From positions 2,356,001 through 2,420,000 of the forward strand of contig OY763926.1 of the NCBI GenBank assembly GCA_963667715.1: 64,000 nucleotides of DNA. Reading direction: 5' to 3'. Every line of letters starts with the position of its first letter. Position 1 is the first letter of the stretch. The notes under the pieces are model-generated. The model was not told the DNA's origin. It saw only the letters and a list, made by a program, of their open reading frames with translations, and made no database searches. This document shows, in pieces, positions 29,000 to 37,911 of the stretch. A program made the translations under genes and the position numbers. The DNA comes from JAFGDI01 sp963667715 (GTDB taxonomy: Bacteria > Planctomycetota > Phycisphaerae > Sedimentisphaerales > SM23-30).

Positions 29000-30775
29000 T
29001 TAGTTATTATCTTTAGCTGAATTATGTAGTTGCTCGCCATTTATCCAGACATTATCTGTTTTGAGGCCGTTGACGTGCTCTATTGATTCGGGATGGGAAG
29101 CGTTGGAGATGAAAACATCTTTTAGTGCAATGTTATCAAAGGGCAGCATAGGCAGGCCCTGCATACTAACTGCATTACTGTCAGTAGTATCGATAAATAC
29201 ATTTTCCATATGTACATCACCGATAAATGGGATACGATCATAAGAGTTTTCACCCTTGTAATCAGTAGTTAGATATATACCTTTTTCAACACCTTTATAA
29301 GCGGAATTTCTAAGGTAAATACGGCGGTACTCGCCGCCGCGGTCACGATTGGTTTTGAGGTAAATTGCCTGACGAACAGTGCCACAATAGGTGTTATTCT
29401 CAATGAATACATCGTAGACACTGCCGGAAGCTTCGCTACCAATACATACGGCATTGTGCCCTTTGAACCTACAGTTCTGAACGACGATATTCTGGCTATG
29501 GTAACCTTGCGAGGCCAAAGTTAGGCCCTCCAGATCGCGTCCGGCTTTAATTGCAATATTGTCATCGCCATTATCGAAGTCAATGTCGTGAATATGTACA
29601 TTGGTGCAAAATTCCGGATCAACGCCATCATTATTCAAATTGAAGCAATCCTGGAACTTGATTCGACGGACAGTTACATTATTTGCCAAAACGGGGTGAA
29701 CCACCCAAAAACCAGCATCTTTGAAAGTCACATCTTCTATAAGGATATTGTCACAATCATAAAACTGCAATAAATGTGCCCGGATATTATGATCTGAGCC
29801 CATTATTCTTTCATCAAGCGGGGTATTGGAATTGTTCCACTCTCTGGTTAGCAGTCTGTCAGCTTTTTGCTTATTTCTCAGTGGTTTCCAGGTTATTTCG
29901 CCCTGATGGTCTATCGTACCGGGGCCTGTAACGGCAATATTGTCAGATTTATATGCGTATAGTGCGGGAGAATAGTTATAAATGCGTGTGCCTTCCCAAC
30001 TTACCAATACACAGCCATTATGCTTTTTATCGCCGACGAGAAACTTTTCACGGTTAGTTGTGAACTTGATCGTGCTGTTTTTTGACGCTAAATGCAGGTT
30101 TACATTTGCTTTGAGATGAACTGGTCCTTCTACTAAAAAGGTACCTTCGGGGACAATGACCCTACCGCCATCGGCATTATGGCAGGCATTGATAGCAGAC
30201 TTAAAAGCACGATAGCAATCAGACTGGCCGTCGCCTTTGGCACCGAAATCTGTTATAACAAAATCCTGATCTAGAAATACAGGTGGATTTATATCTTTTA
30301 ATATTTTTGGTACGGCTTGCCATGGGCCGGTATAGTAATTGTCTATAACATTTAGCTCATATACGTTTGGGCCGCCGGTTTCAGTGGTTGCAGTGAGACG
30401 GATAGAATTAGTCTTATTTGGTAAGTTTACCTTATAGACTACCTGCTTGCCCAGGGCTTGCCATGAAGTTGTAGATGGGAAAAGCAGATTGGCAACCGTT
30501 ACGCCATTAACCTGGAGTTGACAAGTACGCTGAGAACTGGAACCATTGGCAAAGGTAAATTCAAGATATCTATCGCCCTGAGCAGTGATATTATTCCACT
30601 GAAGCCAGGTACCACGACCGCCCATATTGATATATTGCTGATTAGCAGCAGCAGAATGTTCAGACTCGATCATACAGCCTGAGATAGTATTTACATTTTC
30701 AGGCAAGTAGCATTGAGCCGAAGAAACTGCATTGACAGCAAATACGATAATAACTGTAAGTAGGATTTTATGCAT
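29000..30775 (-). CDS. secreted polygalacturonase-like GH28 with N-terminal CBM
   Basis: 591 residues from the ATG at 30775. Signal peptide (MHKILLTVIIVFAVNAVSSA), a CBM6/35-like beta-sandwich (~20-150), then a right-handed beta-helix GH28 domain. Catalytic signatures: NNDGVDPE, GDDNIAIKAGRD, GHNAVCIGSE, and IYLKTN in place of RIK. It probably hydrolyses galacturonan or a related uronic polymer outside the cell. Another ATG at 30790 is in frame; neither has a clear ribosome site. It is the last chromosomal gene before the tRNA-Arg/prophage junction. Confidence 0.9.
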   Translation of the reverse strand: MHKILLTVIIVFAVNAVSSAQCYLPENVNTISGCMIESEHSAAANQQYINMGGRGTWLQWNNITAQGDRYLEFTFANGSSSQRTCQLQVNGVTVANLLFPSTTSWQALGKQVVYKVNLPNKTNSIRLTATTETGGPNVYELNVIDNYYTGPWQAVPKILKDINPPVFLDQDFVITDFGAKGDGQSDCYRAFKSAINACHNADGGRVIVPEGTFLVEGPVHLKANVNLHLASKNSTIKFTTNREKFLVGDKKHNGCVLVSWEGTRIYNYSPALYAYKSDNIAVTGPGTIDHQGEITWKPLRNKQKADRLLTREWNNSNTPLDERIMGSDHNIRAHLLQFYDCDNILIEDVTFKDAGFWVVHPVLANNVTVRRIKFQDCFNLNNDGVDPEFCTNVHIHDIDFDNGDDNIAIKAGRDLEGLTLASQGYHSQNIVVQNCRFKGHNAVCIGSEASGSVYDVFIENNTYCGTVRQAIYLKTNRDRGGEYRRIYLRNSAYKGVEKGIYLTTDYKGENSYDRIPFIGDVHMENVFIDTTDSNAVSMQGLPMLPFDNIALKDVFISNASHPESIEHVNGLKTDNVWINGEQLHNSAKDNN

Positions 30776-30924
30776 AAAATGTGATATCATTTATATGAGT
30801 AAAGTTTCAATAATAACAAAAGCTCTGTGAACTTGAATATAAGTCTAAAGTAGAGTTACATTTTATCTTACAGGAATAACAAAGGCAATCAAAATGCAAG
30901 AAACGGAAGTTTGCCAAAAAGACT

Positions 30925-30958
30925 AAAAGCCTCATAAGTCTATACTTACAAGGCTTTT
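30925..30958 (-). terminator. terminator of the tRNA-Arg gene
   Basis: 8-bp stem AAAAGCCT/AGGCTTTT (30925-30932, 30951-30958) with an inner TAAG/CTTA pairing. On the minus strand it is followed by AGTCTTTTT. It lies six bases past the tRNA 3' end. Confidence 0.65.
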
Positions 30959-30964
30959 ACAAAG

Positions 30965-31011
30965 CACACCCGACAGGATTCGAACCTGTGACCTACGGAT
31001 TAGAAATCCGT
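30965..31011 (-). other. 3' half of tRNA-Arg(TCT): prophage attachment site
   Basis: Read on the minus strand: anticodon stem ACGGA/TCCGT (31011-31007, 30999-30995) with loop TTTCTAA (anticodon TCT), variable loop, T-arm ACAGG/CCTGT with TTCGAAT, acceptor CGGGTGT and discriminator G at 30965. CCA is not encoded. No D-arm or 5' acceptor strand exists beyond 31011, so the gene is cut there. A phage that integrates in a tRNA gene leaves exactly this: the displaced 3' half at one end, and an intact rebuilt tRNA at the other, which would lie past the right edge of the window. Confidence 0.85.
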
Positions 31012-31136
31012 ATTTAAGTGGGTTACATAAACTCTTACATACAATACACATACACCGTTAACCGTTTTGTTAAAACTATTTACAGCTTGTAATATAGAGG
31101 AATGTTGCGGAATGTCAAGTGAGCAATTACTTGTTT

Positions 31137-31157
31137 GTGGTGCAATCGTGGTGCAAT
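31137..31157. repeat. direct repeats near the att site
   Basis: Two copies of GTGGTGCAAT (31137-31146 and 31148-31157) separated by one base, 130 bases inside the phage from the tRNA half. GTGCAA also forms both arms of the palindrome at 31221-31239. These could be integrase arm sites or regulator sites. Confidence 0.4.
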
Positions 31158-31184
31158 GAGGTAGTAATTGTTTTTTTGACAGTA

Positions 31185-31242
31185 TTTTTCGCCGTAAGTA
31201 CTTGTCAAATCAGAATCCCCATGTGCAACTTTTGCACATGAA
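31185..31242 (-). repeat. phage palindromic element, copy A
   Basis: 58 bp identical to copy B at 49355-49412. Contains the palindrome ATGTGCAA-CTT-TTGCACAT (31221-31239) and, on its left, CGCCGTAAGTACTTGTCA with the small palindrome AAGTACTT. Read on the minus strand it encodes CAKVAHGDSDLTSTYGE. This copy lies between the att site and the small HTH gene, abutting that gene's start. Confidence 0.8.
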
Positions 31243-31261
31243 AATATTTTCACAAAAAACA

Positions 31262-31423
31262 ATGAAAACGATTGAAGAACAAGTAAGAGAGCGGACTAAT
31301 GTAACCGGCGTAAGTAAGAGCAGTCTAGGTTATTATTTTGCCGGGCAGCGGGATATGACAGCAGCATCGCTGCTGAAGGTGCTGGCATATCTGGAGCTGC
31401 TGCCGGACGATCTTACCAAGTAG
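31262..31423 (+). CDS. small Cro/XRE-like helix-turn-helix protein
   Basis: 53 residues from the ATG at 31262 (an ATG at 31238, inside the palindrome, would add 8). The core VSKSSLGYYFAGQRDMTAASLLKVLAYL has the turn-and-recognition helix pattern of short Cro-like repressors. It is the only phage gene here on the plus strand, next to the att site and directly downstream of palindromic copy A, which could serve as its operator. No ribosome site is clear. It may be a lysogeny regulator; the evidence is motif-level only. Confidence 0.55.
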   Translation: MKTIEEQVRERTNVTGVSKSSLGYYFAGQRDMTAASLLKVLAYLELLPDDLTK

Positions 31424-31470
31424 AGATATGTTTATATGTCTCGCATTAGCCATTAAGAACTTGCCGAGCC

Positions 31471-31860
31471 TTAACGGTCAAGAGCCGCCAGACCAAAACC
31501 CGACCGGAAATACCCCCAATTATTGACAATAGCCTTACAATACACCTTCCTAGGGCACTCGTCGGCCAATTGCTTAGTCTTGCACCCGCAGAGCGATTTA
31601 CCCTGAATATGCTCACTGTAAGGCTGGCAGGTTTGGCGATCAGGGCAACCGCTGCAAATCGTAACCATATAGGAGGCTAGAGAGCGGTAATGTTTGGCTT
31701 GTTTATCATTTTTCTGTTCAACTATTCGTCGTTGGTTAAACTCTAGTACGCTTGTGTATTTTTTACTCCTAGGACACATTTTATCACAAAACCAATCAAC
31801 TACGCCTTGCATTGGAGGGTTTAGGAAATTGCAACTATTATTATATTTATATTCACACAT
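31471..31860 (-). CDS. cysteine-rich phage protein of unknown function
   Basis: 129 residues with about 14 Cys, including CDKMC, CSGCPDRQTC and CGCKTKQLADECPRKVYC, suggesting zinc or Fe-S binding or disulphides. Last gene of the leftward late operon; its start touches the stop of the preceding gene (TAATG-type junction at 31860). No family recognised. Position at the end of the tail module allows a host-interaction role, but this is not shown. Confidence 0.6.
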   Translation of the reverse strand: MCEYKYNNSCNFLNPPMQGVVDWFCDKMCPRSKKYTSVLEFNQRRIVEQKNDKQAKHYRSLASYMVTICSGCPDRQTCQPYSEHIQGKSLCGCKTKQLADECPRKVYCKAIVNNWGYFRSGFGLAALDR

Positions 31861-32963
31861 TAGCTGGATATTATTGTTGTTGTAATATTAACAGACATTG
31901 TAGATTTATAAGCTGTTGGCATCATGGTAATGCTTGAACTATGCCCATCACTGCGATATTCTTTAATTTTAATCGGAACCCCTGGTATTAATGTAGTTGG
32001 TTCCGCACAATACAGATATTGCGAACTTGTTTGAGTAGAACAAGGTACATTGATTGTGTACGGAGTTGAAATACAGCTAATCGCGTCGATAGTAATCCCT
32101 GTTTGGCAATCATCGCCTTCACTATACGCTTGTGTAAATCTAATAGGTACTGGCCTACCAGTACTTACGTCTACGGTATTGGTTACCTTGTAATCATAAT
32201 ACACTTCCTGTATCAAAAATCCGTTTTCCCATGTGCCTGTACCTGTAGGGTTAACAGAGTTGCCTTGCCGGTCGTACCATACTGGGTAGCTCCGTTCGTC
32301 TGAATGTGTTAGCGTGCCAAAAAAATATGTCCCCGTAAGGTTTGTTACTAGAGCCGCAACGTTGTAAGTGCTAGAAAAAGCGATAGTGCTACCTCCATCT
32401 ATAAAAGGCTGCACATAATCCCATGCCACCTCGCACTCTACATAATATCCTGTCGCTATACTTCTTGCGTGACTACTGTTTGTTGGAAGGTAGCAAGAGG
32501 GCAATGATGGAGATGGTTCACCTGAGCATATTTTGCTTGGAGTCACTTGAGGCCATTCTGTTGTATAAGCGGGAATCGTATTATATACAGTTGAAAAGGG
32601 GCTACTAGAGCCAGAAAACACCTTTATCCAATTACCAAAACTTAACACATATATATAAATTGTTTGACTACTGCATGTGATTTGTAGGTCTATTCGATAC
32701 CCATCGCAAACCGACCTATATGTACATGATAAGTTGGTATATGAATATAATGCTACATAATAATCATAATTAACTCCATTGTGCCGTACAACTGTTTTAA
32801 TCTTGCTCGGAGTTGAGTTTAACGGAAACGCCCTACTGTCTGCAACCACAGAGCATGAACTAGAAGGGCATGGTGGCCATATCTCTCCCGGCGGGCAACT
32901 AGCCAGCTTCTTATTAGGAGTCATCACCAGCTTACCGTTTATTGCAGGTCTTAATATTCTCAT
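31860..32963 (-). CDS. probable distal tail or fibre protein
   Basis: 367 residues, rich in Ser, Thr, Tyr and Cys, with many short beta-type segments and no transmembrane region. The ATG at 32963 overlaps the previous stop (ATGA) and has AGGAG eight bases upstream; a GTG at 32972 is a weaker alternative. Numerous Cys in the N-terminal part (CPPGEIWPPCPSSSC). Its place after the large tail protein suggests a receptor-binding or tip component. No homologue recognised. Confidence 0.55.
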   Translation of the reverse strand: MRILRPAINGKLVMTPNKKLASCPPGEIWPPCPSSSCSVVADSRAFPLNSTPSKIKTVVRHNGVNYDYYVALYSYTNLSCTYRSVCDGYRIDLQITCSSQTIYIYVLSFGNWIKVFSGSSSPFSTVYNTIPAYTTEWPQVTPSKICSGEPSPSLPSCYLPTNSSHARSIATGYYVECEVAWDYVQPFIDGGSTIAFSSTYNVAALVTNLTGTYFFGTLTHSDERSYPVWYDRQGNSVNPTGTGTWENGFLIQEVYYDYKVTNTVDVSTGRPVPIRFTQAYSEGDDCQTGITIDAISCISTPYTINVPCSTQTSSQYLYCAEPTTLIPGVPIKIKEYRSDGHSSSITMMPTAYKSTMSVNITTTIISS

Positions 32964-35437
32964 TCCGGGCACTCCTGCGTTTGAGCAAATAAAGGCTGAA
33001 CACAGACATAGAAATCATCACCAGCCGGGAAGCTAACCTTCTCAGCTTGCATTAACGTTGTACCCGCCATGGTGCCTGATAAAGCCGTTTGGGTAAATGG
33101 AGTAAAAGACGATAGACCATATGAGTTAGCTAACGCACTTAATGTTGCACCCTGCTTGTTGCCGAATAGATATATATCATATGGGGTAGCCGACACCATA
33201 GCCGATAGTGTAGGTAATACATCAATAACACTGATAGTGCCATCAGCCTGTGGTTGCTCGACCGGCACCACGCACCGGATATTAGGTTTAACACCTCCCC
33301 CACTACCGCTGCCACTACCGCCTTCACCTTGTCGCACAGGTATGTGAGCTATTCTTTCCTTGATCGCCTCAATTTCGCTTTGGATGTTGCCGACTGTGCC
33401 AGTACTGCCGACATAGCCACCATTACCAAGTAAGCTATTAAAGTCTATATCTTCATACTGCGTGTGTACCGTACATTTACTAGATCGGCAGTCATAACTA
33501 ACCTTTGTTATCAGTGTATTGATATCAGTATATTGCGAGCCAACAACGGCTGCTGTTAACATCACGCCCGGATATGCATCAGATGTTAAGTATTCTAATG
33601 TGTACTCAATTAGATTGCGAGCTGTGCCATACCACGCTTTCGCAGCAGTAGCTACCGATTGCAGCATATCCTTATCATTACGAGTTACCCAATAATCGTC
33701 AGTAGATTCGGGGGCAGGCTTGCCGGTTACAGTTACTCCCGATTGCTTCAATGTTCCATCTCCATACACGTCCAGTATAGTGCCTTTAGCTATGTACCAT
33801 AATTCTGCGTTCGGGACACGTATGGTTAACACTGAGTTAATGGGAGTGCGGTTAATAGTCGTTACTGATATTCTATGGTCAGTACGAACCGCCGCTGTGA
33901 CTTTGATGTCATAAGGGTTAAATTGAGGAGTGTGTGCTGATATTTCAGCGGTTTCACCGAACCAGTCCTTCGCGAGCAAATGATTTGGTCTAGCGGCGAA
34001 CTCAAAGCCCAAAGATTTTGGAGACATCGATAGACCTATATTGCGATATGGAGTACCATTTACGTCCACCAACGATTCGCTAACACGGTCTAAATAGTAA
34101 TATTTGCCGTCATGCTCGACCACTGCAAATGGCGTGCGATATTTATCGCCGGACGCTGATAAATGTGGTATGAAATTAGTAAACTGTTTCCCGCGATTAT
34201 AATACCCAACTGGCACGTTCGGAATCAATGTACCATCACTGCCGGTACTAAGATTCAGGTTGTTGCTATTGATAAACCAATCCCAGTCTTCTGGCATTTT
34301 AAAAAAGCGATACACATCGTCGAATTTATCTGTTGATCTGTACGCATCGTTGATTGTTGCTTTTTGGTCATCGTCATATGATTCGTAATTGCTATCCTCA
34401 ACACTCGCACCAGCAATATACTCAGCTTCAGATTCTGTCGACCAACCATCGTCCATATCAACCAGCGGGAATGTTGAACATGCGACCATTCGCTCGCCTT
34501 CAACGCGAATAGCGTCCCAGCGACTCTCAAGTGACTCTGTGATATTGATATCACTGTTTACGTTGCCTTGAGGATCAAGGTACACTGTTCGAATTGTGTC
34601 ATTTTTTGCTATGGTTATATTGCCGACAGTAAGGTCGTCCGACATTACTGTAAAAATCCGTATAGGTAGAGCTGCACCAGGTAGATCACCAATGGGCATT
34701 ACACACCAACCAAATCCATAACGTGCCTGTACTAACTGATTAAGTATCGAACGAACTGTTTGGCCACCAAGATTCTGTACCGTTTTAATCTTATCCAACT
34801 CGGCAGTTTGACCGACAAATGTTACAGGAATCGGCGATATATCGTTTATGACAGTGCGTAAAAACTCATAATGACTCCACACTTCATCATCAGTGCCAAA
34901 ACGATAGTAACCATTAGCGTCGGCCTGATTACTCCTATTACCGATAACTACACCTCCATACCCATCTGACATGTTCATAGTTGGCACATGCGAGATATGG
35001 TTTAAGGTGGTAGATGAGCCATTCATGACATAAGTACCTGAATAAGTGTACCTGTCCAGGAAATACGACATATCATATGCTACAAACGTTTGATTACCAG
35101 TCGATATATACGACAAAGTTACAGGATCATACACCTCGCCAGCTAATAGACTGCTATCAGTTTGGATAATGCCTGTGAACAATTCCACTTCACCAGTTGC
35201 AGTGATAGCTGTTATCTGCACGAACTTATCGTTTAGTTCCGCAGGATCATATTTCTGCATTATAGGGTTACTATACGTATTTCGCTTACCGTATTGCCAT
35301 AGTAAGTTAGCTCGGCAATATTCAGGCGCAGCGCTAACTTCAATATTGAGTGGCACTATGTCTGACGCATACTCCCACACGTCAGACCATAGGGTCTTGA
35401 TATAGACCTTACTATATTGCCAATTTAAATTACTCAT
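32960..35437 (-). CDS. large tail-associated protein (baseplate/hub-like)
   Basis: 825 residues. Lacks a signal peptide and membrane segments. A Gly/Ser linker GEGGSGSGSGGG near residue 705 separates a large N-terminal region from a ~120-residue C-terminal domain. Follows the tape-measure gene and a small tail gene, the place of distal tail/tail-associated proteins in siphophages. Start ATG at 35437, with GGTGG seven bases upstream and an ATGA overlap with the preceding gene. Enzymatic motifs were not seen. Confidence 0.6.
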   Translation of the reverse strand: MSNLNWQYSKVYIKTLWSDVWEYASDIVPLNIEVSAAPEYCRANLLWQYGKRNTYSNPIMQKYDPAELNDKFVQITAITATGEVELFTGIIQTDSSLLAGEVYDPVTLSYISTGNQTFVAYDMSYFLDRYTYSGTYVMNGSSTTLNHISHVPTMNMSDGYGGVVIGNRSNQADANGYYRFGTDDEVWSHYEFLRTVINDISPIPVTFVGQTAELDKIKTVQNLGGQTVRSILNQLVQARYGFGWCVMPIGDLPGAALPIRIFTVMSDDLTVGNITIAKNDTIRTVYLDPQGNVNSDINITESLESRWDAIRVEGERMVACSTFPLVDMDDGWSTESEAEYIAGASVEDSNYESYDDDQKATINDAYRSTDKFDDVYRFFKMPEDWDWFINSNNLNLSTGSDGTLIPNVPVGYYNRGKQFTNFIPHLSASGDKYRTPFAVVEHDGKYYYLDRVSESLVDVNGTPYRNIGLSMSPKSLGFEFAARPNHLLAKDWFGETAEISAHTPQFNPYDIKVTAAVRTDHRISVTTINRTPINSVLTIRVPNAELWYIAKGTILDVYGDGTLKQSGVTVTGKPAPESTDDYWVTRNDKDMLQSVATAAKAWYGTARNLIEYTLEYLTSDAYPGVMLTAAVVGSQYTDINTLITKVSYDCRSSKCTVHTQYEDIDFNSLLGNGGYVGSTGTVGNIQSEIEAIKERIAHIPVRQGEGGSGSGSGGGVKPNIRCVVPVEQPQADGTISVIDVLPTLSAMVSATPYDIYLFGNKQGATLSALANSYGLSSFTPFTQTALSGTMAGTTLMQAEKVSFPAGDDFYVCVQPLFAQTQECPE

Positions 35438-35823
35438 GAGTTTACCACCATAATCCAACGCATTACTAAAACAACAGCGTTACCACTAACAGTACTATGT
35501 TTATCGCCAACAACTAATGCAGATACCTTAGACGACACCTTGCGGACAGCTTGAATATGTACAGCAGGAAAAACAACTCCTAAATGATCAGTAACAGAAA
35601 CAGAATAACCTTGAATTGATTTCGCTGATTTATATGCAGTATTAGCGTCAGCAACATTGTTGTAATCTCTCATAGTGATTATCTCGACATAATCACCTCG
35701 CAAGCCGACATTGCGCCATAAACGATAATCTACGCCCTGTTGTGATATATCTTCTGTTTCCTGGCCAACAGATTCTAGTTCACCACTAACGTGATGGTAT
35801 TCAATTCCATTAATTGTAATCAT
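35434..35823 (-). CDS. small tail protein of unknown function
   Basis: 129 residues from the ATG at 35823, one base after the tape-measure stop. Mixed alpha/beta composition, MITINGIEYHHVSGE at the start. Lies between tape measure and large tail protein, so a distal-tail connector is plausible. No domain recognised. Confidence 0.5.
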   Translation of the reverse strand: MITINGIEYHHVSGELESVGQETEDISQQGVDYRLWRNVGLRGDYVEIITMRDYNNVADANTAYKSAKSIQGYSVSVTDHLGVVFPAVHIQAVRKVSSKVSALVVGDKHSTVSGNAVVLVMRWIMVVNS

Positions 35824-35824
35824 A

Positions 35825-37420
35825 TTAGTTATGCCTATTAGGGTTATCCACCTGGGGACTACGTCCAATTACGGTATTCAGTTTGTTTACCTGATCTCGC
35901 TGCTTACTGACCAATTCAGTGGTAAGCTTATTGCCATCTTCAGTAAGTTTGATTAGCCTATCTATCAATATCGCTAACCTACCAACATCTAGTGCGTTTT
36001 GCGACCTACCGGAAAACTCATCTAACACGTCGCCTTTTTGGTTATACGACAACTCACGAAAACCAGCAGACTCTTTGAGCCGACCGATTTGCATTGCACT
36101 TGCTTCTTCGATAGGCTTAAATTGATCATATTCAAGTCCTCCATGAAACCAGCTCATTACCTTTTGGCCGAGAAACCTCTCCATACCTGAGATTTCGCCA
36201 CGTGCCACCTGTTCATCATAAGCAGCTTTGCCCATAGCTATTTCCGCCGTCCCTCGCTGTAAAAGATCTGACGCGTCAAATTCCTTCAGTTTAGCTTCTG
36301 ACATTCTCCGACTTGCCTTAAACGAATCAGAATCTACTATTGGTGATAAGACGTTATAAAAGTTATCTGCTGTAGCACTTTGTGAAGATATTCGGGCTGC
36401 TGCTCGTTGCTTCTCACCCTCTTGCGAAAAGAACAATGATGCACGCTCAACCTGTCTCCCCTCGAATGTTTTTTTAATCTCTGCCATGCCTTCAGGTGTG
36501 GCAAGGTTCTTAGTCATATAATCACGATACAAATCATACTGTTTGTCGATTGTGTTATATTTACGTTCATATTCCACGGAACTTAAATGTTCTTTTTTCG
36601 CCAAAAACCTTCCTGTTTTCTTATCAATTACATCTCGATAGAGTTGACGCATAAGTTCTGCTGCTTCATCTTCCGATCCTTTCATAGTGATTGCGCTCGC
36701 GTAATCTACCATTGACGATATTCGGTCACGCCCATACGCGTTAGCTACTGGACCAAATTTAGTATAGCCGCTAGAGAATGGGCCAGTTGCTGTTGGGAAT
36801 GCTTGCTGAATGCCAAATAGCTGTCCCATAAATAACTTTTGTCCAGCTGCGTCTTTATCCAGGTCCATCTTATCCATCAATGATACAACAGCGGAAGACT
36901 GTTCAGGCGAAAAACTACTGGCCGCGGCAAACATGTTGAAGTTCTTTGACATCTCGCGAGTCATACCCATCGAGCTTTGTGCCTCAATCACTGAACGGGC
37001 TTGTGCAGGGTTAGTATATAGTAATTCCGCAGCCACAGTATTAGTTAATGTTCGAGCTTCACTTATAGAACTCTTGTTCTGACGTGCAATTGCATTGTAA
37101 ACTGGGTTACCTTGAGTAATTGTTGCCTCACCAAGTCTATCCTGCGTTTCACGAATCTTTCGAGAGTTATCAGCTATACTATCATACATCGACTTGATAC
37201 TACCGAGTACAACAACATATTTAGTTAAACTAGTGATTGCACTTTCTGTATTCTTTTGCCAAGAGTTAGACATTTGGTCATGACTATCTTTATTATCCTT
37301 CAGCTTCTTATTAGTACGCTTCATCTCCCTCTGAAGTTTTACTTCCTGTTGGATCATCTTCTGATATGTCTTTATGACAGCCGCTTCTTCAGCGGACATG
37401 ACCATCTTAAACTCTGCCAT
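35825..37420 (-). CDS. tape measure-like tail protein
   Basis: 531 residues, short for a tape measure. N-terminal ~60 residues form a charged coiled coil (QKMIQQEVKLQREMKRTNKKLKD), then a moderately hydrophobic patch (TKYVVVLGSIKSMYDSI) and long helical, Ala/Met-rich text, typical of tape-measure proteins that set tail length. It follows the frameshifted tail-chaperone gene with one gene between, as expected in siphophages. Start ATG overlaps the previous stop as TAATG, with GAGG eight bases upstream. Confidence 0.6.
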   Translation of the reverse strand: MAEFKMVMSAEEAAVIKTYQKMIQQEVKLQREMKRTNKKLKDNKDSHDQMSNSWQKNTESAITSLTKYVVVLGSIKSMYDSIADNSRKIRETQDRLGEATITQGNPVYNAIARQNKSSISEARTLTNTVAAELLYTNPAQARSVIEAQSSMGMTREMSKNFNMFAAASSFSPEQSSAVVSLMDKMDLDKDAAGQKLFMGQLFGIQQAFPTATGPFSSGYTKFGPVANAYGRDRISSMVDYASAITMKGSEDEAAELMRQLYRDVIDKKTGRFLAKKEHLSSVEYERKYNTIDKQYDLYRDYMTKNLATPEGMAEIKKTFEGRQVERASLFFSQEGEKQRAAARISSQSATADNFYNVLSPIVDSDSFKASRRMSEAKLKEFDASDLLQRGTAEIAMGKAAYDEQVARGEISGMERFLGQKVMSWFHGGLEYDQFKPIEEASAMQIGRLKESAGFRELSYNQKGDVLDEFSGRSQNALDVGRLAILIDRLIKLTEDGNKLTTELVSKQRDQVNKLNTVIGRSPQVDNPNRHN

Positions 37421-37911
37421 TATTTAACCCTCACAGTTTCTTTCGACTTATCGTTTTTAACTAACATCACATACTCATTACCAAACGCCATTGTAATACG
37501 TCTGCGGTCAGCTGTGCTTAATTGTGCTAACTCATCCTTAATGTATGACGATCGACCACTAACAGCATAATAAGGAGCTTTGCACCTAATTGTAACACGT
37601 CTTCCACTTGCAGTAATAGTAGCGTTACGTGTCACCATGTTCTTTAGGCGGCAAGTTAGCGTAAGCGGTGCATCAGAACGACCTGAACGCCTCGCCTTTG
37701 CTCGTCTATGTTTAAGGTATTTAAACGCCCTTCTCGACTCCTCATTATATTCATGTTTATTTGATGCACTAAAATGTTTCGGTAGAATACCAGTAAACCA
37801 AGCCATACCAGCCGCTGACATTGCCTGAGCTCGATATTTTGCATGTTTACGATTCTTGAGTATCGTACTCGGCATACCGATTTTAGTTATAGTGACGGTT
37901 CTTGTGTACAC
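37420..37911 (-). CDS. basic phage tail protein of unknown function
   Basis: 163 residues, strongly basic in the middle (KHRRAKARRSGRS). Start GTG at 37911, with GGAGG seven bases upstream; it overlaps the -1 extension of the tail-chaperone gene. The C-terminal part (RRRITMAFGNEYVMLVKN) resembles no family I know. Located between tail chaperone and tape measure. Confidence 0.55.
   Translation of the reverse strand: MYTRTVTITKIGMPSTILKNRKHAKYRAQAMSAAGMAWFTGILPKHFSASNKHEYNEESRRAFKYLKHRRAKARRSGRSDAPLTLTCRLKNMVTRNATITASGRRVTIRCKAPYYAVSGRSSYIKDELAQLSTADRRRITMAFGNEYVMLVKNDKSKETVRVK

Noticed and set aside
31221..31239. Palindrome of the phage element as a terminator
   Set aside because: No T-run follows; two copies lie inside coding sequence, and terminators there would truncate essential genes.
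31080..31262. 60-codon minus-strand frame through palindromic copy A
   Set aside because: Reads the same CAKVAH peptide, but the rest is not protein-like, and there is no ribosome site; treated as a repeat, not a gene.
33290..33345. Short tandem repeats of Gly/Ser codons
   Set aside because: Encode a flexible linker in the large tail protein; not a DNA repeat family.
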